Counted from the stretch's first letter, positions 50,897 through 60,681 are shown. The stretch: DNA of 64,000 nt from Exiguobacterium alkaliphilum 12/1 (GCF_000714435.1 NZ_JJMW01000029.1:33363-97362), one strand, 5' to 3'. Translations and numbers: made by a program. Notes: generated from the letters alone by a model not told the origin.

Positions 50897-51828
50897 TAGC
50901 GCATCGCTTCCGCAACGCGGAGTCCTGAGACGTATGCACTCTCAAATCGCGTTCGACCTGAGGCGTCGTCCGGCTCGAGGAAGACGTCACCGGCCAAGAA
51001 AATCGGCTCGTCACGCAATCGATAGTATGGCTCGTTCCAGACGTCGGTCGCCTGCGCATAGCGCCACCGCTTCAACTGGCTCGATTGAATCACGGCCGAC
51101 CCCGTCACCGTTTGCAACAAGCGCTCAATCTCACAAAGCGTGTCTTCGTCCGGCCGCTCATACCATGCCGCACTCCATGCCTCATCCATATAGACGCTGA
51201 CGAGTTCCGACTTCGAGATGCCTTTTTGGCGATTGTTGATGACTTTCAATAAACCCGATGCCAAGTCCGTATCGCGAATCCCGTCCGGACCGATGGAGAC
51301 CTCGCTTCCGAATTCGAACAAGCCGACGAACGTCGGGGCGTAAGTCAATCCACGTAACGCCGCGTCAATCGGAAAATCCGCGAGCACGTCAAACGTCTGC
51401 GGGAGCGGCGACGTGATAATTAGACGTTCATATTGCCGCATCGTTACATCTGTCCGTACAATGACTGCCTCGTCCATCATCGCAACTGCTTCGACTCGCT
51501 CGTTTAAATGGACGGTCAACCCCTCGGCCAACTGCTTAGCCAACGCGTTCATCCCACCGGCGGCGACGTAGCGTGGATACGGGTCGGCGTACCAGACGTT
51601 CACCCAACCTTTCCTCTGCCAGTCGGCGACATCTTGTTTGAGCGCTTCCCCGCGTACGGTGAAATAGACCGCCCCGTGATCGGCTTTCCCGTCCCCGATT
51701 CGTCTTGTCGCCAAACGTCCCCCGACGCTCCGGCCCTTCTCAATCAGTTCCACTGTATGACCGTGGCGAGCGAGTTCGCGTGCTGCGACAATCCCACTCA
51801 ATCCGGCACCGATAATCCCAATCTTCAT
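50896..51828 (-). CDS. FAD-dependent amine oxidase/renalase-like oxidoreductase
   Basis: A 310-residue protein: KIGIIGAGLSGIVAARELAR (FAD dinucleotide motif), EKGRSVGGRLATRR with the GR.. signature, KADHGAVYFTVR, and a C-terminal IFLAGDVFLEPD and SAYVSGLRVAEAM, typical of renalase/NAD(P)-amine-oxidoreductase members. Substrate unknown. ATG at 51828 is six bases after AGGGGG; the ATG two codons earlier touches it. Confidence 0.88.
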   Translation of the reverse strand: MKIGIIGAGLSGIVAARELARHGHTVELIEKGRSVGGRLATRRIGDGKADHGAVYFTVRGEALKQDVADWQRKGWVNVWYADPYPRYVAAGGMNALAKQLAEGLTVHLNERVEAVAMMDEAVIVRTDVTMRQYERLIITSPLPQTFDVLADFPIDAALRGLTYAPTFVGLFEFGSEVSIGPDGIRDTDLASGLLKVINNRQKGISKSELVSVYMDEAWSAAWYERPDEDTLCEIERLLQTVTGSAVIQSSQLKRWRYAQATDVWNEPYYRLRDEPIFLAGDVFLEPDDASGRTRFESAYVSGLRVAEAMR

Positions 51829-51843
51829 GTTCATCCCCCTCTT

Positions 51844-52572
51844 TCACGAAGATTGTATCACGTGAGCGGCAGCTACGTCGGGCTCACGTATGCTTTTCCA
51901 CTGCGCGTCATACTCGCGGCGCGCGTCTTCATACATGACGGCGAAGCGGCTGACGACGAGCGGGCGGATGAGTGCGGTCGCAACTAACAGGGACAATGCA
52001 GCGAACAGCACGGAGTCGAAGCGGAAGAAGAGGGTCAAGCCAATCAAATATACCGGCACAACCGGTAAAATAAGTTTGAACGCGTCCCATTTCAGTCCGC
52101 GCATTAAAGCACGCGACTTCGTGATGGCCGCTCGGACAGACAACTCCGGCTCATCGTGCAAGATAAAGTACGTGAACGCATAAGAGAAAAATTTAATGAT
52201 TCCTGGGACGAGGAAGAGAAGCGTCCACAACAATTGCAACACCGTCAACAGAATCGTGGCCGCTACATGTTTGTCATACCGCTGACGAAGCGGTCGAAAC
52301 ACGTGCTTGAACTGACTTTCCTCTCTTCGCACCGTCCCCAGTAACACCCAGTGGTAACCGATGATGATTGGATACAGCATGAAGGAAACGACCGCGCTGC
52401 CGATTAACCACATGCCACTAGCGAACAGTGTGTCTGCCCTCATCCCGTATAAAGTCGGGTCCACTATGGTTCCCGCTTCCACTATGAACGCACAGGCAAA
52501 TGACCAAGCGAGTAACATTCCCGTCTTTCCTTTCAACGCGGTGTGCGCCCGTTCATTCCATGTCTGGACCAT
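51844..52572 (-). CDS. DUF975 membrane protein
   Basis: A 242-residue polytopic protein with the DUF975 marks: an N-terminal amphipathic KGK motif (RAHTALKGKTGMLLAWSF), a YPIIIGYHWVLLGTVR segment, LVPGIIKFFSYAFTYFILHD and AITKSRALMRGLKWDAFKLI. Function unknown. ATG at 52572 after GGGGAAAC. Confidence 0.88.
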   Translation of the reverse strand: MVQTWNERAHTALKGKTGMLLAWSFACAFIVEAGTIVDPTLYGMRADTLFASGMWLIGSAVVSFMLYPIIIGYHWVLLGTVRREESQFKHVFRPLRQRYDKHVAATILLTVLQLLWTLLFLVPGIIKFFSYAFTYFILHDEPELSVRAAITKSRALMRGLKWDAFKLILPVVPVYLIGLTLFFRFDSVLFAALSLLVATALIRPLVVSRFAVMYEDARREYDAQWKSIREPDVAAAHVIQSS

Positions 52573-52668
52573 CTTGTTTCCCCATTTCGTTCGTCTTTCC
52601 TGTCTTATACGCAACGTGATGAAAAATGTTTCAACCTCCACAAAAAAACAGGGCACTCGCCCTGTCGA

Positions 52669-52875
52669 TCAGTCTTCCCGATATTCCAAAATGTCGCCCG
52701 GCTGACAGTCGAGCGCTTGACAGATTGCTTCAAGTGTCGAGAAGCGGATCGCTTTTGCTTTTCCCGTCTTTAAAATCGACAAGTTTGCCATCGTGATGCC
52801 CACTCGTTCAGAAAGTTCGGTCACACTCATCTTTCGTTTCGCCAACATCACGTCTAGATTTACGATAATCGCCAT
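52669..52875 (-). CDS. Small XRE/Cro-type regulator (YozG-like) paired with DUF2975 protein
   Basis: A 68-residue helix-turn-helix protein: MLAKRKMSVTELSERVGITM, ANLSILKTGKAKAIRFSTLE, CQALDCQPGDILEYRED. It belongs to the YozG group, regularly encoded after a DUF2975 membrane protein. It follows that gene by nine bases, so they are co-transcribed. A perfect palindrome on the promoter is a good candidate for its own binding site. Confidence 0.92.
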   Translation of the reverse strand: MAIIVNLDVMLAKRKMSVTELSERVGITMANLSILKTGKAKAIRFSTLEAICQALDCQPGDILEYRED

Positions 52876-52884
52876 CTGCTCACC

Positions 52885-53364
52885 TCACACCGTCAACTCG
52901 TTTTCGTGCTTCATGTCGATGGCCCGCTTCAACAGTTTCTGTAACAGCTCGGCAAAGACGGCAACGACGAACGAGGCAAAGACAAACGCGAGACCGATGA
53001 GAATGAAACCGGGTGCGTCATCCTGCTCGGCGAACCAATAGAAGAACGGCAAAATCGCCACGTAGACGACCGTAATCATGACGGCACTATACTTGATATG
53101 ACGAAGCGCTCGGACCGCCTCGAGTGAAAACGCCTCATTTCGATCGATGTACCCGAGCAGTTTGAACGTCTGATACAAGGCATAGAAAAACGGTACGGAC
53201 GCCACATACATTCCAATCACAATCGGCTGGATCGAGCTTTGGATCCATCCCCCGCTTTCTGTCGCTTCCCGCCAGATGTGCGGTAATGCCCATGCACAAC
53301 CACCGAGGATTGGAAGCGTTAAAACGATGACAGCGACCTTCAAAAACCATGTCTCTCGTTTCAT
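52885..53364 (-). CDS. DUF2975 membrane protein (YoaS-like)
   Basis: A 159-residue protein with four membrane helices, GMYVASVPFFYALYQTFKLL, the conserved NEAFSLEAVRALRHIKYSAV block between helices 2 and 3, and a charged tail. This is the DUF2975 pattern. With the following XRE protein it resembles the YoaS-YozG pair of B. subtilis. The membrane protein may control the regulator, but no mechanism is established here. Confidence 0.9.
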   Translation of the reverse strand: MKRETWFLKVAVIVLTLPILGGCAWALPHIWREATESGGWIQSSIQPIVIGMYVASVPFFYALYQTFKLLGYIDRNEAFSLEAVRALRHIKYSAVMITVVYVAILPFFYWFAEQDDAPGFILIGLAFVFASFVVAVFAELLQKLLKRAIDMKHENELTV

Positions 53365-53397
53365 CTCGTCGACACCCCCACTTCGTTTGATGTCTTT

Positions 53398-53426
53398 ATC
53401 ATACTGTCCTTTTTATTGATTATCAA
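53398..53426 (-). promoter_or_regulatory. Promoter of the DUF2975-XRE operon
   Basis: On the minus strand TTGATA, 17 bases, TATGAT. The -35 lies inside the 23-base palindrome next to it. Confidence 0.75.
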
Positions 53427-53432
53427 TAAAAA
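53410..53432. promoter_or_regulatory. Perfect 23-base palindrome over the DUF2975-XRE promoter
   Basis: TTTTTATTGAT, a central T, then ATCAATAAAAA: eleven-base arms with no mismatch. It covers the -35, so binding would repress the operon. It is the natural operator candidate for the small XRE protein. Confidence 0.75.
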
Positions 53433-53447
53433 TATATTGTATCTCAT

Positions 53448-53480
53448 AAAGAATGACCTTCACATTGAAGGTCATTCTTT
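53448..53480 (-). terminator. Intrinsic terminator of the ydhK-like gene
   Basis: Stem AAAGAATGACCTTCA / TGAAGGTCATTCTTT; it includes the end of the coding sequence. T-run is short, but the stem is long. Confidence 0.75.
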
Positions 53481-54059
53481 CGGTTCTAACTCATCTTCCG
53501 TCACCCATTTATGGTTCGTCACTTCTTCCCCGTCCTGGAGCATGAAGTTAACCATATAGACGGTCGTCTCTTCACTCGAGTCGATGGTCGCGTTCGCTCC
53601 GTCCATGCCTTCCATGTGGTCGGCTCGAAGCGTCACTTCGGTCCCATCGGCGAGCGGCGCGTCCTCGGTCGTGTCGAGTTCTTCATGTATCACCCATTTG
53701 TGATTCTCGACCGGTTCGCCGCCATCGGTCGGGGTGTACGTCACCGCATACGCTGTCGTGTCATAGGCGCCAACGATTTTTGCCTCGGCACCTTCCATCT
53801 CGAGCATATGGTCTGCAGTCATGACGACTGTCGAGTCGACCGGGTATGTCGGATTCGATGCTTCCTGTAGGCCGTCCGGCACTTCATCGGAACCCGAGTG
53901 GTCCATCGTGCCATGCGCCTCTTCTTGTTCTGCGTTGTGCTCCTCGGTCACATCGATTGCTTGATCTTCTTCTGTCGTATCACCCGTGTCACCGCATGCG
54001 GCAAGTGACGTCGCAAGTAGCATGGCACCAAGTGTCGTTGCCCATTTTTTTTGTTTCAT
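53472..54059 (-). CDS. YdhK-family (DUF1541) lipoprotein
   Basis: A 195-residue lipoprotein: signal peptide ending LAACG, an acidic linker, then two DUF1541 copies. The first contains VVMTADHMLEMEGAEAKIVG and ENHKWVIHEEL, the second VTLRADHMEGMDGANATIDS and TNHKWVTEDEL. The His/Met-rich ADHM.EM.GA turns suggest metal (copper) binding, though this is inferred. ATG at 54059 after AAGGGAG. Confidence 0.9.
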   Translation of the reverse strand: MKQKKWATTLGAMLLATSLAACGDTGDTTEEDQAIDVTEEHNAEQEEAHGTMDHSGSDEVPDGLQEASNPTYPVDSTVVMTADHMLEMEGAEAKIVGAYDTTAYAVTYTPTDGGEPVENHKWVIHEELDTTEDAPLADGTEVTLRADHMEGMDGANATIDSSEETTVYMVNFMLQDGEEVTNHKWVTEDELEPKE

Positions 54060-54139
54060 CAAATCGCTCCCTTCTATCTGTCACTTCCCTTCATCAATAT
54101 TTGATATGCGGGTCTGACTCGATTTGTTAGCAAATTGAA

Positions 54140-54161
54140 AAGACCGTCCGAAGACGATCTT
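54140..54161 (-). terminator. Intrinsic terminator of the membrane protein gene
   Basis: Stem AAGACCGTC / GACGATCTT with one mismatch, loop CGAA, and A's to the left (T-run on the minus strand). Confidence 0.7.
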
Positions 54162-54721
54162 TAATGGACGCGTTTCACATCTTCGAACAACCCAAGCGCT
54201 AACCCCGCCACCATACCGATCGTTGTCACAATCAGCACGTAGTTCAAGTCGACGCCTTGCCAGAATTGTCCTTGCATGATGTTCGTCACTTCAATCAGAA
54301 CGGTCAAAGCAAGTGCCGTCAATAGACTGATCCCGAAGAAGAATCCGAACGTTTTTTTACCAAAAACAATCACCCCTAACACCGTACCAAACACTGTCGT
54401 CACAGTGACTAAAAACATAGCATTGGCAAATGACTCCCCGACAGACGGCACAAGCGAGGCGGTCATTTCACCGACGGCAAATCCGAGCAAAATCGCACCG
54501 ACCATACCAATCGTACTTAACCCGACGTTTCGAATGAGATGTTCACGGTAGCCAAGCAGGACGAACAGAAGCCCGCTACCGACAACACCCGTGAGGAAGG
54601 TGACGAGGACGCCCGCTTCAATGAAGAGACTGAACAGAAAACTGCTGAGCAGAAATGAGACAAATCCAATCAACAAACCAATCACCCAATGCATATGATG
54701 ATTTCCATGGACGATATTCAT
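54161..54721 (-). CDS. Multi-TM membrane protein, unknown
   Basis: A 186-residue protein with about six hydrophobic helices; the middle part VFGTVLGVIVFGKKTFGFFF and the start HGNHHMHWVIGLLIGFVSF are the only notable spots. No family recognised. ATG at 54721 lies nine bases after AGGGAG. Confidence 0.7.
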   Translation of the reverse strand: MNIVHGNHHMHWVIGLLIGFVSFLLSSFLFSLFIEAGVLVTFLTGVVGSGLLFVLLGYREHLIRNVGLSTIGMVGAILLGFAVGEMTASLVPSVGESFANAMFLVTVTTVFGTVLGVIVFGKKTFGFFFGISLLTALALTVLIEVTNIMQGQFWQGVDLNYVLIVTTIGMVAGLALGLFEDVKRVH

Positions 54722-54827
54722 GATCCCCATCTCCCTTATAGGCTTATACTTTTTTATTACCGTTTCCATCGAATCGAAACGAGATTTCCCCCTGTTGTTC
54801 CACGATTATACAGAACCGTTCACAAAA

Positions 54828-54855
54828 AAGACCAAGGTGTCTCCACCTTGGTCTT
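54828..54855 (-). terminator. Intrinsic terminator of glmS
   Basis: Stem AAGACCAAGGTG / CACCTTGGTCTT with loop TCTC and a run of six A at left. Confidence 0.88.
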
Positions 54856-54860
54856 GTCAC

Positions 54861-56657
54861 TTATTCAACTGTTACCGATTTCGCCAAGTTACGTGGCTTG
54901 TCGACGTCACAGTCACGCGCGAGTGCCGCGTAATATGAGATGAGTTGAAGCGGTAATACCGTCACGAGTGGTGTGAGGAGTGGCTCGACACGTGGCAAGA
55001 CGAATGAATCGCTCTCGTGTTCCATCCCTTCCATCGAGATCGTGCAGGCAACGGCGCCACGCGCGACGACTTCCTTGATGTTTCCGCGGATGTTGAGGTG
55101 CGTGTTCGGTTGCGAGACGAGTGTGATGACCGGTGTGCCGTCTTCAATCAACGCGATCGGTCCGTGCTTGAGCTCTCCACCTGGGTAACCTTCCGCTTGG
55201 ATATACGAGATCTCTTTGAGCTTGAGGGCCCCTTCGAGACCGACGTATGAATCCATGCCGCGACCGAGGAAGAACGCGTTGCGTGATTCTTTCAAGAACT
55301 TGTCAGCCAACTGCTCGAAGATTTCTTTTTGTGCCATGACTGAGTCCATGATCGTCGCGATGCGCGCGAGCTCTGTCATGAGATCAAACGGTACTTTCTT
55401 CCCGTTCGCACGGGCGATGTCGTAGGCGAGGATGGCGAGCACGGCGATTTGGGCCGTGTACGCTTTCGTCGACGCGACCGCGATCTCCGGGCCGGCGTGG
55501 AGGAGCATCGTCTCGTTCGCCTCACGCGAGAGCGTCGAACCGGCAACGTTCGTGAGTGTGAGCGCTTTGTACCCACGCTTCTTCACTTCGACGAGGACGG
55601 CGCGGCTGTCCGCTGTCTCACCTGATTGTGAGATGAAGAGGAACAACGGCTTCTCCGTGAGGAGTGGCATGTTGTAGCCGAACTCTGACGCGACGTGTAC
55701 TTCAGTCGGTACACCCGCGACGCGCTCGATCAACTGTTTGCCGACGAGACCCGCGTGGTAACTCGTACCGCAAGCGATGATATAGATGCGGTCCGCCTCC
55801 GAGACGAGCGAGCGCACGCCTTCCGTGAGCTCGATGTCACCGGCGTCGTTCTGGTAGTGCTGGATGATGTTGCGGATGACGGCCGGTTGCTCGTCCATCT
55901 CCTTCAACATGTAGTGCGCGTACGTGCCCTTCTCGATGTCCGAGGCATCGATCTCGGCCGTGTACGGCGCGCGTTCCAACACCTCGCCGTCGAGCGTCTT
56001 GATCGTCGCCGACTCGCGGGTCAAGATGACGATCTCGCCGTCGTGGAGCTCGAGGTACTGGTCCGTCACCTGGAGCATCGCCATCGCGTCAGACGCCACG
56101 ACGTTGAACGTGCCGTCGCCGAGACCGACGAGGAGCGGTGACTTGTTCTTGCCGATATAGAGGCGCTCTTGGTCCTCCGAGTCGATCATCGCGATCGCGT
56201 ACGAGCCGTGGAGCTCAGCGAGCGTCTTGCGGAACGCCGCCTCGACGTCGCCGAGCGCGACGAAGTTCTTCTCCATGAGCTGGACGATGACTTCCGTGTC
56301 CGTCTCCGACTTGAACGGGACGTCGAGCGTCGCCTTGAGCTGCTCGTCGTTCTCGATGACACCGTTGTGGACGAGCGTGAAGCGCGCCGTCGTGCTCTGG
56401 TGCGGGTGGGCGTTCGGGACGCTCGGCACCCCGTGCGTCGCCCAACGTGTGTGGCCGATCCCAATCGTGCCGTCTACTTCTGCTGGGACGATTTCGCGTA
56501 GCGCGGCGATGCGTCCGACTTCCTTGTGAACGTTGACACCGTCTTGCATCAACGCAAGGCCAGCCGAGTCATAGCCACGGTACTCGAGTTTCTCAAGACC
56601 TTTGAGAAGGATTTCCTTCGCTCCGGTATTCCCAATCATTCCTACAATTCCACACAT
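54861..56657 (-). CDS. glmS: Glutamine-fructose-6-phosphate aminotransferase GlmS
   Basis: Makes glucosamine 6-phosphate from fructose 6-phosphate and glutamine, the first step to UDP-GlcNAc for the cell wall. The 598-residue protein has the nucleophile Cys2 in MCGIVGMIG, glutaminase residues in [14 protein letters not shown] and [11 protein letters not shown], then two SIS domains with [27 protein letters not shown] and [18 protein letters not shown], ending [11 protein letters not shown] at 56657 after GAGGAG. A self-cleaving glmS ribozyme precedes it. The central coding part is much richer in GC than its ends. Confidence 0.97.
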   Translation of the reverse strand: MCGIVGMIGNTGAKEILLKGLEKLEYRGYDSAGLALMQDGVNVHKEVGRIAALREIVPAEVDGTIGIGHTRWATHGVPSVPNAHPHQSTTARFTLVHNGVIENDEQLKATLDVPFKSETDTEVIVQLMEKNFVALGDVEAAFRKTLAELHGSYAIAMIDSEDQERLYIGKNKSPLLVGLGDGTFNVVASDAMAMLQVTDQYLELHDGEIVILTRESATIKTLDGEVLERAPYTAEIDASDIEKGTYAHYMLKEMDEQPAVIRNIIQHYQNDAGDIELTEGVRSLVSEADRIYIIACGTSYHAGLVGKQLIERVAGVPTEVHVASEFGYNMPLLTEKPLFLFISQSGETADSRAVLVEVKKRGYKALTLTNVAGSTLSREANETMLLHAGPEIAVASTKAYTAQIAVLAILAYDIARANGKKVPFDLMTELARIATIMDSVMAQKEIFEQLADKFLKESRNAFFLGRGMDSYVGLEGALKLKEISYIQAEGYPGGELKHGPIALIEDGTPVITLVSQPNTHLNIRGNIKEVVARGAVACTISMEGMEHESDSFVLPRVEPLLTPLVTVLPLQLISYYAALARDCDVDKPRNLAKSVTVE

Positions 56658-56699
56658 AAACAATTCTCCTCTATATTCGATTTCTCGAAAAAGGAAACG

Positions 56700-56860
56700 G
56701 GCTTTTTCTAAGAGCTGTCATCGTCTTTCACTTTGTCCGTCCGGTCACCCGGGCGTTTTACTGAAAGACTCTTAGTCGTGACAGGCGACTAGAAGGCATC
56801 CGCCGAAAATCTCGATCACCTTCGTCCTCGTCAACTCCGTAGAGTTCTGGCGCTTTCTCG
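56700..56860 (-). ncRNA. glmS ribozyme (glucosamine-6-phosphate riboswitch)
   Basis: On the minus strand the leader contains AAAGCGCCAGAACT, GGAGTTGACGAGGA, GGTGATCGAGATTTTCGGCG and GATGCCTTCTAGTCGCC, matching the conserved core of the glmS ribozyme. Cleavage is expected just before the G of GCGCC, about position 56853. It responds to GlcN6P and reduces glmS mRNA. Boundaries are approximate; a P3-P4 type extension follows toward 56700. Confidence 0.95.
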
Positions 56861-56965
56861 TACTCTGTGCCCCTCCGTTTCTAAGGTCACGCTCTTAATA
56901 GTACAAATCACACCCCCATTCGTCAAGAAAATCACTAGATTTCACAGTGACAAAACGGAAACAAA

Positions 56966-56991
56966 AAGGGAATCCACAGTTGGATTCCCTT
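56966..56991 (-). terminator. Intrinsic terminator of glmM
   Basis: Stem AAGGGAATCCA / TGGATTCCCTT with loop CAGT and a run of A at left. It separates glmM from the glmS leader, so glmS has its own transcription start or depends on readthrough. Confidence 0.85.
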
Positions 56992-57015
56992 GTGTTATTC
57001 CCTGTTTGGATAAAA

Positions 57016-58374
57016 TTATCCTTCCACACCGTAATCTTCACGTACGACTTGGGCGATTTTTTCGACGTAACGGTCACATTCTTCCGCTGTCGGCGCTTCC
57101 GCCATGACACGGACGAGCGGTTCCGTGCCCGACGCGCGGACGAGGATGCGCCCGTTCCCGTTCATTTCCGCCTCTGCCTCTTGAATCGTCGCGAGGACGC
57201 GTTCACCGTTCATCGCCTCGTTCTTATCCGTTACACGGATGTTGACGAGTTTTTGCGGGTACACTGGCATCTCCGCTGCGAGTTCAGACAGCTTGCGCCC
57301 TGTCGATTTGACGATTTGGGCGAGCTGAACGCCAGAGAGCATCCCGTCTCCTGTCGTCGAGTGATCGAGGAAGATCAAGTGACCCGACTGCTCGCCACCG
57401 AGTGTGTAATTGTGTTTCTTCATCTCTTCGACGACATAACGGTCACCGACTGCCGTTTGAAGCGCCGTCATGCCCGCTTCTTCAACCGCCTTGTGGAAGC
57501 CGAGGTTACTCATGACCGTTGCGACAATCGTATTGTCTTTCAAGCGGCCTTGCTCGCTCAAATACTTCCCACAGATGTACATGATCATGTCGCCATCGAC
57601 CACGTCACCGTTCTCGTCGATGGCAATCAAACGGTCGCCGTCGCCGTCAAACGCAAGACCCATATCCGCACCCTTTTCACGCACGAATTCAGCCAAATGC
57701 TCTGGGTGGGTCGAACCGACGCCTTCATTGATGTTCAAACCGTTCGGCGAGTTCCCGATTGTCGAGACGTTCGCTTCGAGGTCTGCGAACAGACGCGCCG
57801 CAAGTCCGCTCGTCGCGCCATGGGCGCAGTCGAGGGCGATATGAAGACCGTCTAAGTCCTCATCGACCGTCTGTTTTAACAGCTGAAGGTACTTCTGGGC
57901 GCCTTCATAGTAATCCGAGACGAAGCCGAGGTCTTTTCCGACCGGACGTGGCAACGTGTCTTCTGACGCGTCTAAAATGTCTTCGATTTCTGCTTCCGTG
58001 GCATCGTCGAGTTTGAATCCGTCGCTACCGAAGAATTTGATGCCATTATCGGCGACTGGGTTGTGCGACGCAGAGATCATGACACCTGCCGTCGCATCGA
58101 GTGACTTTGTCAAATACGCGACACCTGGTGTCGAGATGACGCCGAGACGCATCACTTCTGCCCCGATTGAGAGAAGACCCGCGATGAGTGCACCTTCAAG
58201 CATGTGACCTGAAATACGTGTATCGCGGCCGATCAAGACTTTCGGCTGTTCACCGGCCGGCAAGTGTTTCGATAACACATAACCACCGGCGCGTCCTAGA
58301 CGATATGCCAATTCTGCTGTTAACTCTGAGTTCGCGACACCGCGAACCCCATCTGTTCCAAAATATTTACCCAT
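57016..58374 (-). CDS. glmM: Phosphoglucosamine mutase GlmM
   Basis: Converts glucosamine 6-phosphate to glucosamine 1-phosphate. The 452-residue protein begins [19 protein letters not shown], has the phosphoserine loop [20 protein letters not shown] (active Ser about 100), the metal loop [13 protein letters not shown], the sugar loop [10 protein letters not shown] and the phosphate loop [12 protein letters not shown]. All are intact. In Bacillus CdaA binds GlmM, and the gene follows cdaR here as well. Confidence 0.97.
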   Translation of the reverse strand: MGKYFGTDGVRGVANSELTAELAYRLGRAGGYVLSKHLPAGEQPKVLIGRDTRISGHMLEGALIAGLLSIGAEVMRLGVISTPGVAYLTKSLDATAGVMISASHNPVADNGIKFFGSDGFKLDDATEAEIEDILDASEDTLPRPVGKDLGFVSDYYEGAQKYLQLLKQTVDEDLDGLHIALDCAHGATSGLAARLFADLEANVSTIGNSPNGLNINEGVGSTHPEHLAEFVREKGADMGLAFDGDGDRLIAIDENGDVVDGDMIMYICGKYLSEQGRLKDNTIVATVMSNLGFHKAVEEAGMTALQTAVGDRYVVEEMKKHNYTLGGEQSGHLIFLDHSTTGDGMLSGVQLAQIVKSTGRKLSELAAEMPVYPQKLVNIRVTDKNEAMNGERVLATIQEAEAEMNGNGRILVRASGTEPLVRVMAEAPTAEECDRYVEKIAQVVREDYGVEG

Positions 58375-58409
58375 ATGATCATTTCCTCACTTTTGTATGA
58401 TTGAACGCC

Positions 58410-59690
58410 TTATTGAAGCGAAGACGTCTCTGTTTCGTCATCGACGCTCGTCAATTCGACGTCAATTGTTTTTGGCGAGACGACCGTCACGCCTTTTGGT
58501 ACTTCATAATCGACATCCACGCCATGTAACCCGCTCGGCAGACCGGTCAAGTCGAGCGTAACGCCTACACTATTCGACGTGACGCTCTCGAGGAGCGCTC
58601 GTTTCCCCGACAGCGTCACACTGACGACGTCAGGCGACCGGAGCGTATAGTTCGTCCGATCAAAGCCACGAACGCTTACCGGCACCGTCAGACGGACCCG
58701 CTCGGTCAATTCGCCTGAATCGTCACGCGTATCATCAATCCCGCGAACGAGCAATTGCACCTCGACTTCTTTCTTGCCGAGTGCCGTTGCACCATCCGGC
58801 AACTGGAGCGTCGCTGTGACTTTATTATTTCCGTCTAAGCCGTCTAAATCGATTGGGATTGTCTCGATTACATCGAGGTTGGCGAGCACGTCAGTCGGTG
58901 CGAACACCCGCACTTCCGTGTCGGCGAGAAGTGTATCGACGAGACGATATTCATCCGCGACGTCACCGGTCGTTACGACCTCAATCGGGACGACCGCACT
59001 CTGTTCATATACCGGGACCGTCACACGAATGATGTTTGGTTCTACCGTGACGTTGAGCGGGTTCCCGTTCGCATCTAAAATGGTCGGCGGTAACTCTCGG
59101 GTGAACGTCTGATTCTGGTTGGCGACATCGATGTTCAAGGTGATTTCTTTCACGTTTTGAATCCGACTCGCCCCACCCGACACCTTCACGGTCGTCGGTT
59201 CGATTTCAGCGTCCCCGACGACGTACCCTTCTGGCAACTGGTCTTTATTTAACATGTTAACGGAGACCGGTACTTCCACCGTCTGTTTACGATCGATGTA
59301 AATCTCGACCGTGTCCCGTTCGAGTTTGACGTTCACATCCCCCCCGAAACCACGGGCCTCGACCGGGACGCGATGAAATCCGGTACCGAGATTCGTCAAG
59401 TCGACGAATACTTGATAATCTTTCACCAATCGAGTCATCGTCAAACTGCTTGATGGTCCTTGGAGCTCGACGTTTAGCTCTTCCGGCACGTTATAGGCGA
59501 CGTACTGGACCTCATCGAAAAAGACTTCCACCGGCACATCGAGCGCCATCGAGCTTTGACCGACAATCGGCAAGGCACTCGATGAGCTCGTCGACGAACT
59601 CGTCTCGGCGACCATAAAGTATAAAAGGATAGCTAAAGCAAGTGCGATGATGCGGAGAAACCATTTGTGTTGTAACCACTGATCAATCAC
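58410..59690 (-). CDS. cdaR: CdaR (YbbR-domain) regulator of CdaA
   Basis: A 426-residue protein with one N-terminal membrane helix (WFLRIIALALAILLYFMVA) and four extracytoplasmic YbbR repeats, each with a VPV-type start such as VEVPVSVNML and VVPIEVVTT. It modulates the diadenylate cyclase CdaA. The GTG start at 59690 follows directly after the cdaA TAA with AGGAGGGG eight bases ahead, so it is tightly coupled to cdaA. Confidence 0.95.
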   Translation of the reverse strand: MIDQWLQHKWFLRIIALALAILLYFMVAETSSSTSSSSALPIVGQSSMALDVPVEVFFDEVQYVAYNVPEELNVELQGPSSSLTMTRLVKDYQVFVDLTNLGTGFHRVPVEARGFGGDVNVKLERDTVEIYIDRKQTVEVPVSVNMLNKDQLPEGYVVGDAEIEPTTVKVSGGASRIQNVKEITLNIDVANQNQTFTRELPPTILDANGNPLNVTVEPNIIRVTVPVYEQSAVVPIEVVTTGDVADEYRLVDTLLADTEVRVFAPTDVLANLDVIETIPIDLDGLDGNNKVTATLQLPDGATALGKKEVEVQLLVRGIDDTRDDSGELTERVRLTVPVSVRGFDRTNYTLRSPDVVSVTLSGKRALLESVTSNSVGVTLDLTGLPSGLHGVDVDYEVPKGVTVVSPKTIDVELTSVDDETETSSLQ

Positions 59691-60551
59691 TTACTTGTCC
59701 CCTCCTTTTTTGCCGAAGAACGAGAGCGTCGTCTCTTTCTCTTCGATGACGAGTTCTTGAATCAACTTGTTGCGAAGCGCCTCCTCGTCTAACTCACGAT
59801 ACAGACGCCCGGCAATCGCGAGCGATACAGCTCCCGTCTCCTCGGACACGGTGAGCGTCACGCTATCTGTCACTTCACTGACGCCAATCGCTGCACGGTG
59901 CCGTGTCCCGAGTGCCTTGTCGATGTGAGGACTCTCCGATAGCGGCAAATAACAAGCGGCAGCGGCGATTTTCCCATCTTGAATAATCATCGCCCCGTCA
60001 TGGAGTGGCGTGTTCGGGATGAACAAGTTGATAATCAATTGCGACGTGATGTGCGAATCCATGCGAATCCCTGTCTCGACGTACTCGTTCAAGCCGGTGT
60101 CCCGCTCGATTGCAATCAATGCACCGATTCGGCGTTTCGACATATATTGCGCCGAACTGACAATCGCCTCAATCATTTGACGCTGTTTGTCCTCATCGCT
60201 CGTACTCGTCCGACCGAACAGGTTGCTCGTCCGGCCTAAGTGTTCTAGCCCACGTCGTAACTCTGGTTGGAAGATGATGATGATTCCGAGCAGACCATAC
60301 GTGATGACTTGATTCAGCAAGAATTGCAACGTCTTTAATCCAAAGAATCCACTGAGGAACCAACTGACGAGGATAATCGAAATCCCTTTAATCAGTTGAA
60401 CCGCTTTTGTGCCACGGACGATCATCATCAGCTTGTAGATGACGTACGTGACGACGACGATATCTAAAACGTCATTCAAATAATCGTACCAATGTACGTT
60501 CTCCGAAAGACTAAAAAATGATAAGAATGAAACCTGTTCCAGTAGCGGCAA
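59691..60551 (-). CDS. cdaA: Diadenylate cyclase CdaA
   Basis: Makes c-di-AMP from two ATP. A 286-residue protein with three N-terminal membrane helices and a DAC domain with the two catalytic motifs TPLHDGAMII (DGA) and LGTRHRAAIG (RHR). Start is TTG at 60551 with GAGGGG five bases ahead. It forms the conserved cdaA-cdaR-glmM block. Confidence 0.96.
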   Translation of the reverse strand: MPLLEQVSFLSFFSLSENVHWYDYLNDVLDIVVVTYVIYKLMMIVRGTKAVQLIKGISIILVSWFLSGFFGLKTLQFLLNQVITYGLLGIIIIFQPELRRGLEHLGRTSNLFGRTSTSDEDKQRQMIEAIVSSAQYMSKRRIGALIAIERDTGLNEYVETGIRMDSHITSQLIINLFIPNTPLHDGAMIIQDGKIAAAACYLPLSESPHIDKALGTRHRAAIGVSEVTDSVTLTVSEETGAVSLAIAGRLYRELDEEALRNKLIQELVIEEKETTLSFFGKKGGDK

Positions 60552-60660
60552 ATGCTCCCCTCCTCAACTACCTAGCCAATTGTGCAAGTTTCATTATATC
60601 ACATTTCCAAAACGAAGCATCGCTTGGCGATAAAACGAAACCAGATTGAAACGAACAAAA

Positions 60661-60681
60661 AAGACGCCCGATGGACGTCTT
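60661..60681 (-). terminator. Weak hairpin after rsiW
   Basis: AAGACG ... CGTCTT with a run of A to the left. It lies at the rsiW stop and would limit readthrough into cdaA. Confidence 0.6.

Noticed and set aside
53410..53432. Fur box
   Set aside because: The AT-rich palindrome resembles a Fur site, but no iron-related gene is near, and an XRE regulator is encoded in the operon it controls. Kept as an XRE operator candidate.
55695..56501. Long open frames antisense to and out of frame with glmS
   Set aside because: They arise from the GC-rich, stop-poor composition of this part of glmS. Their products are low-complexity, rich in Arg, Asp, Ser or Val.
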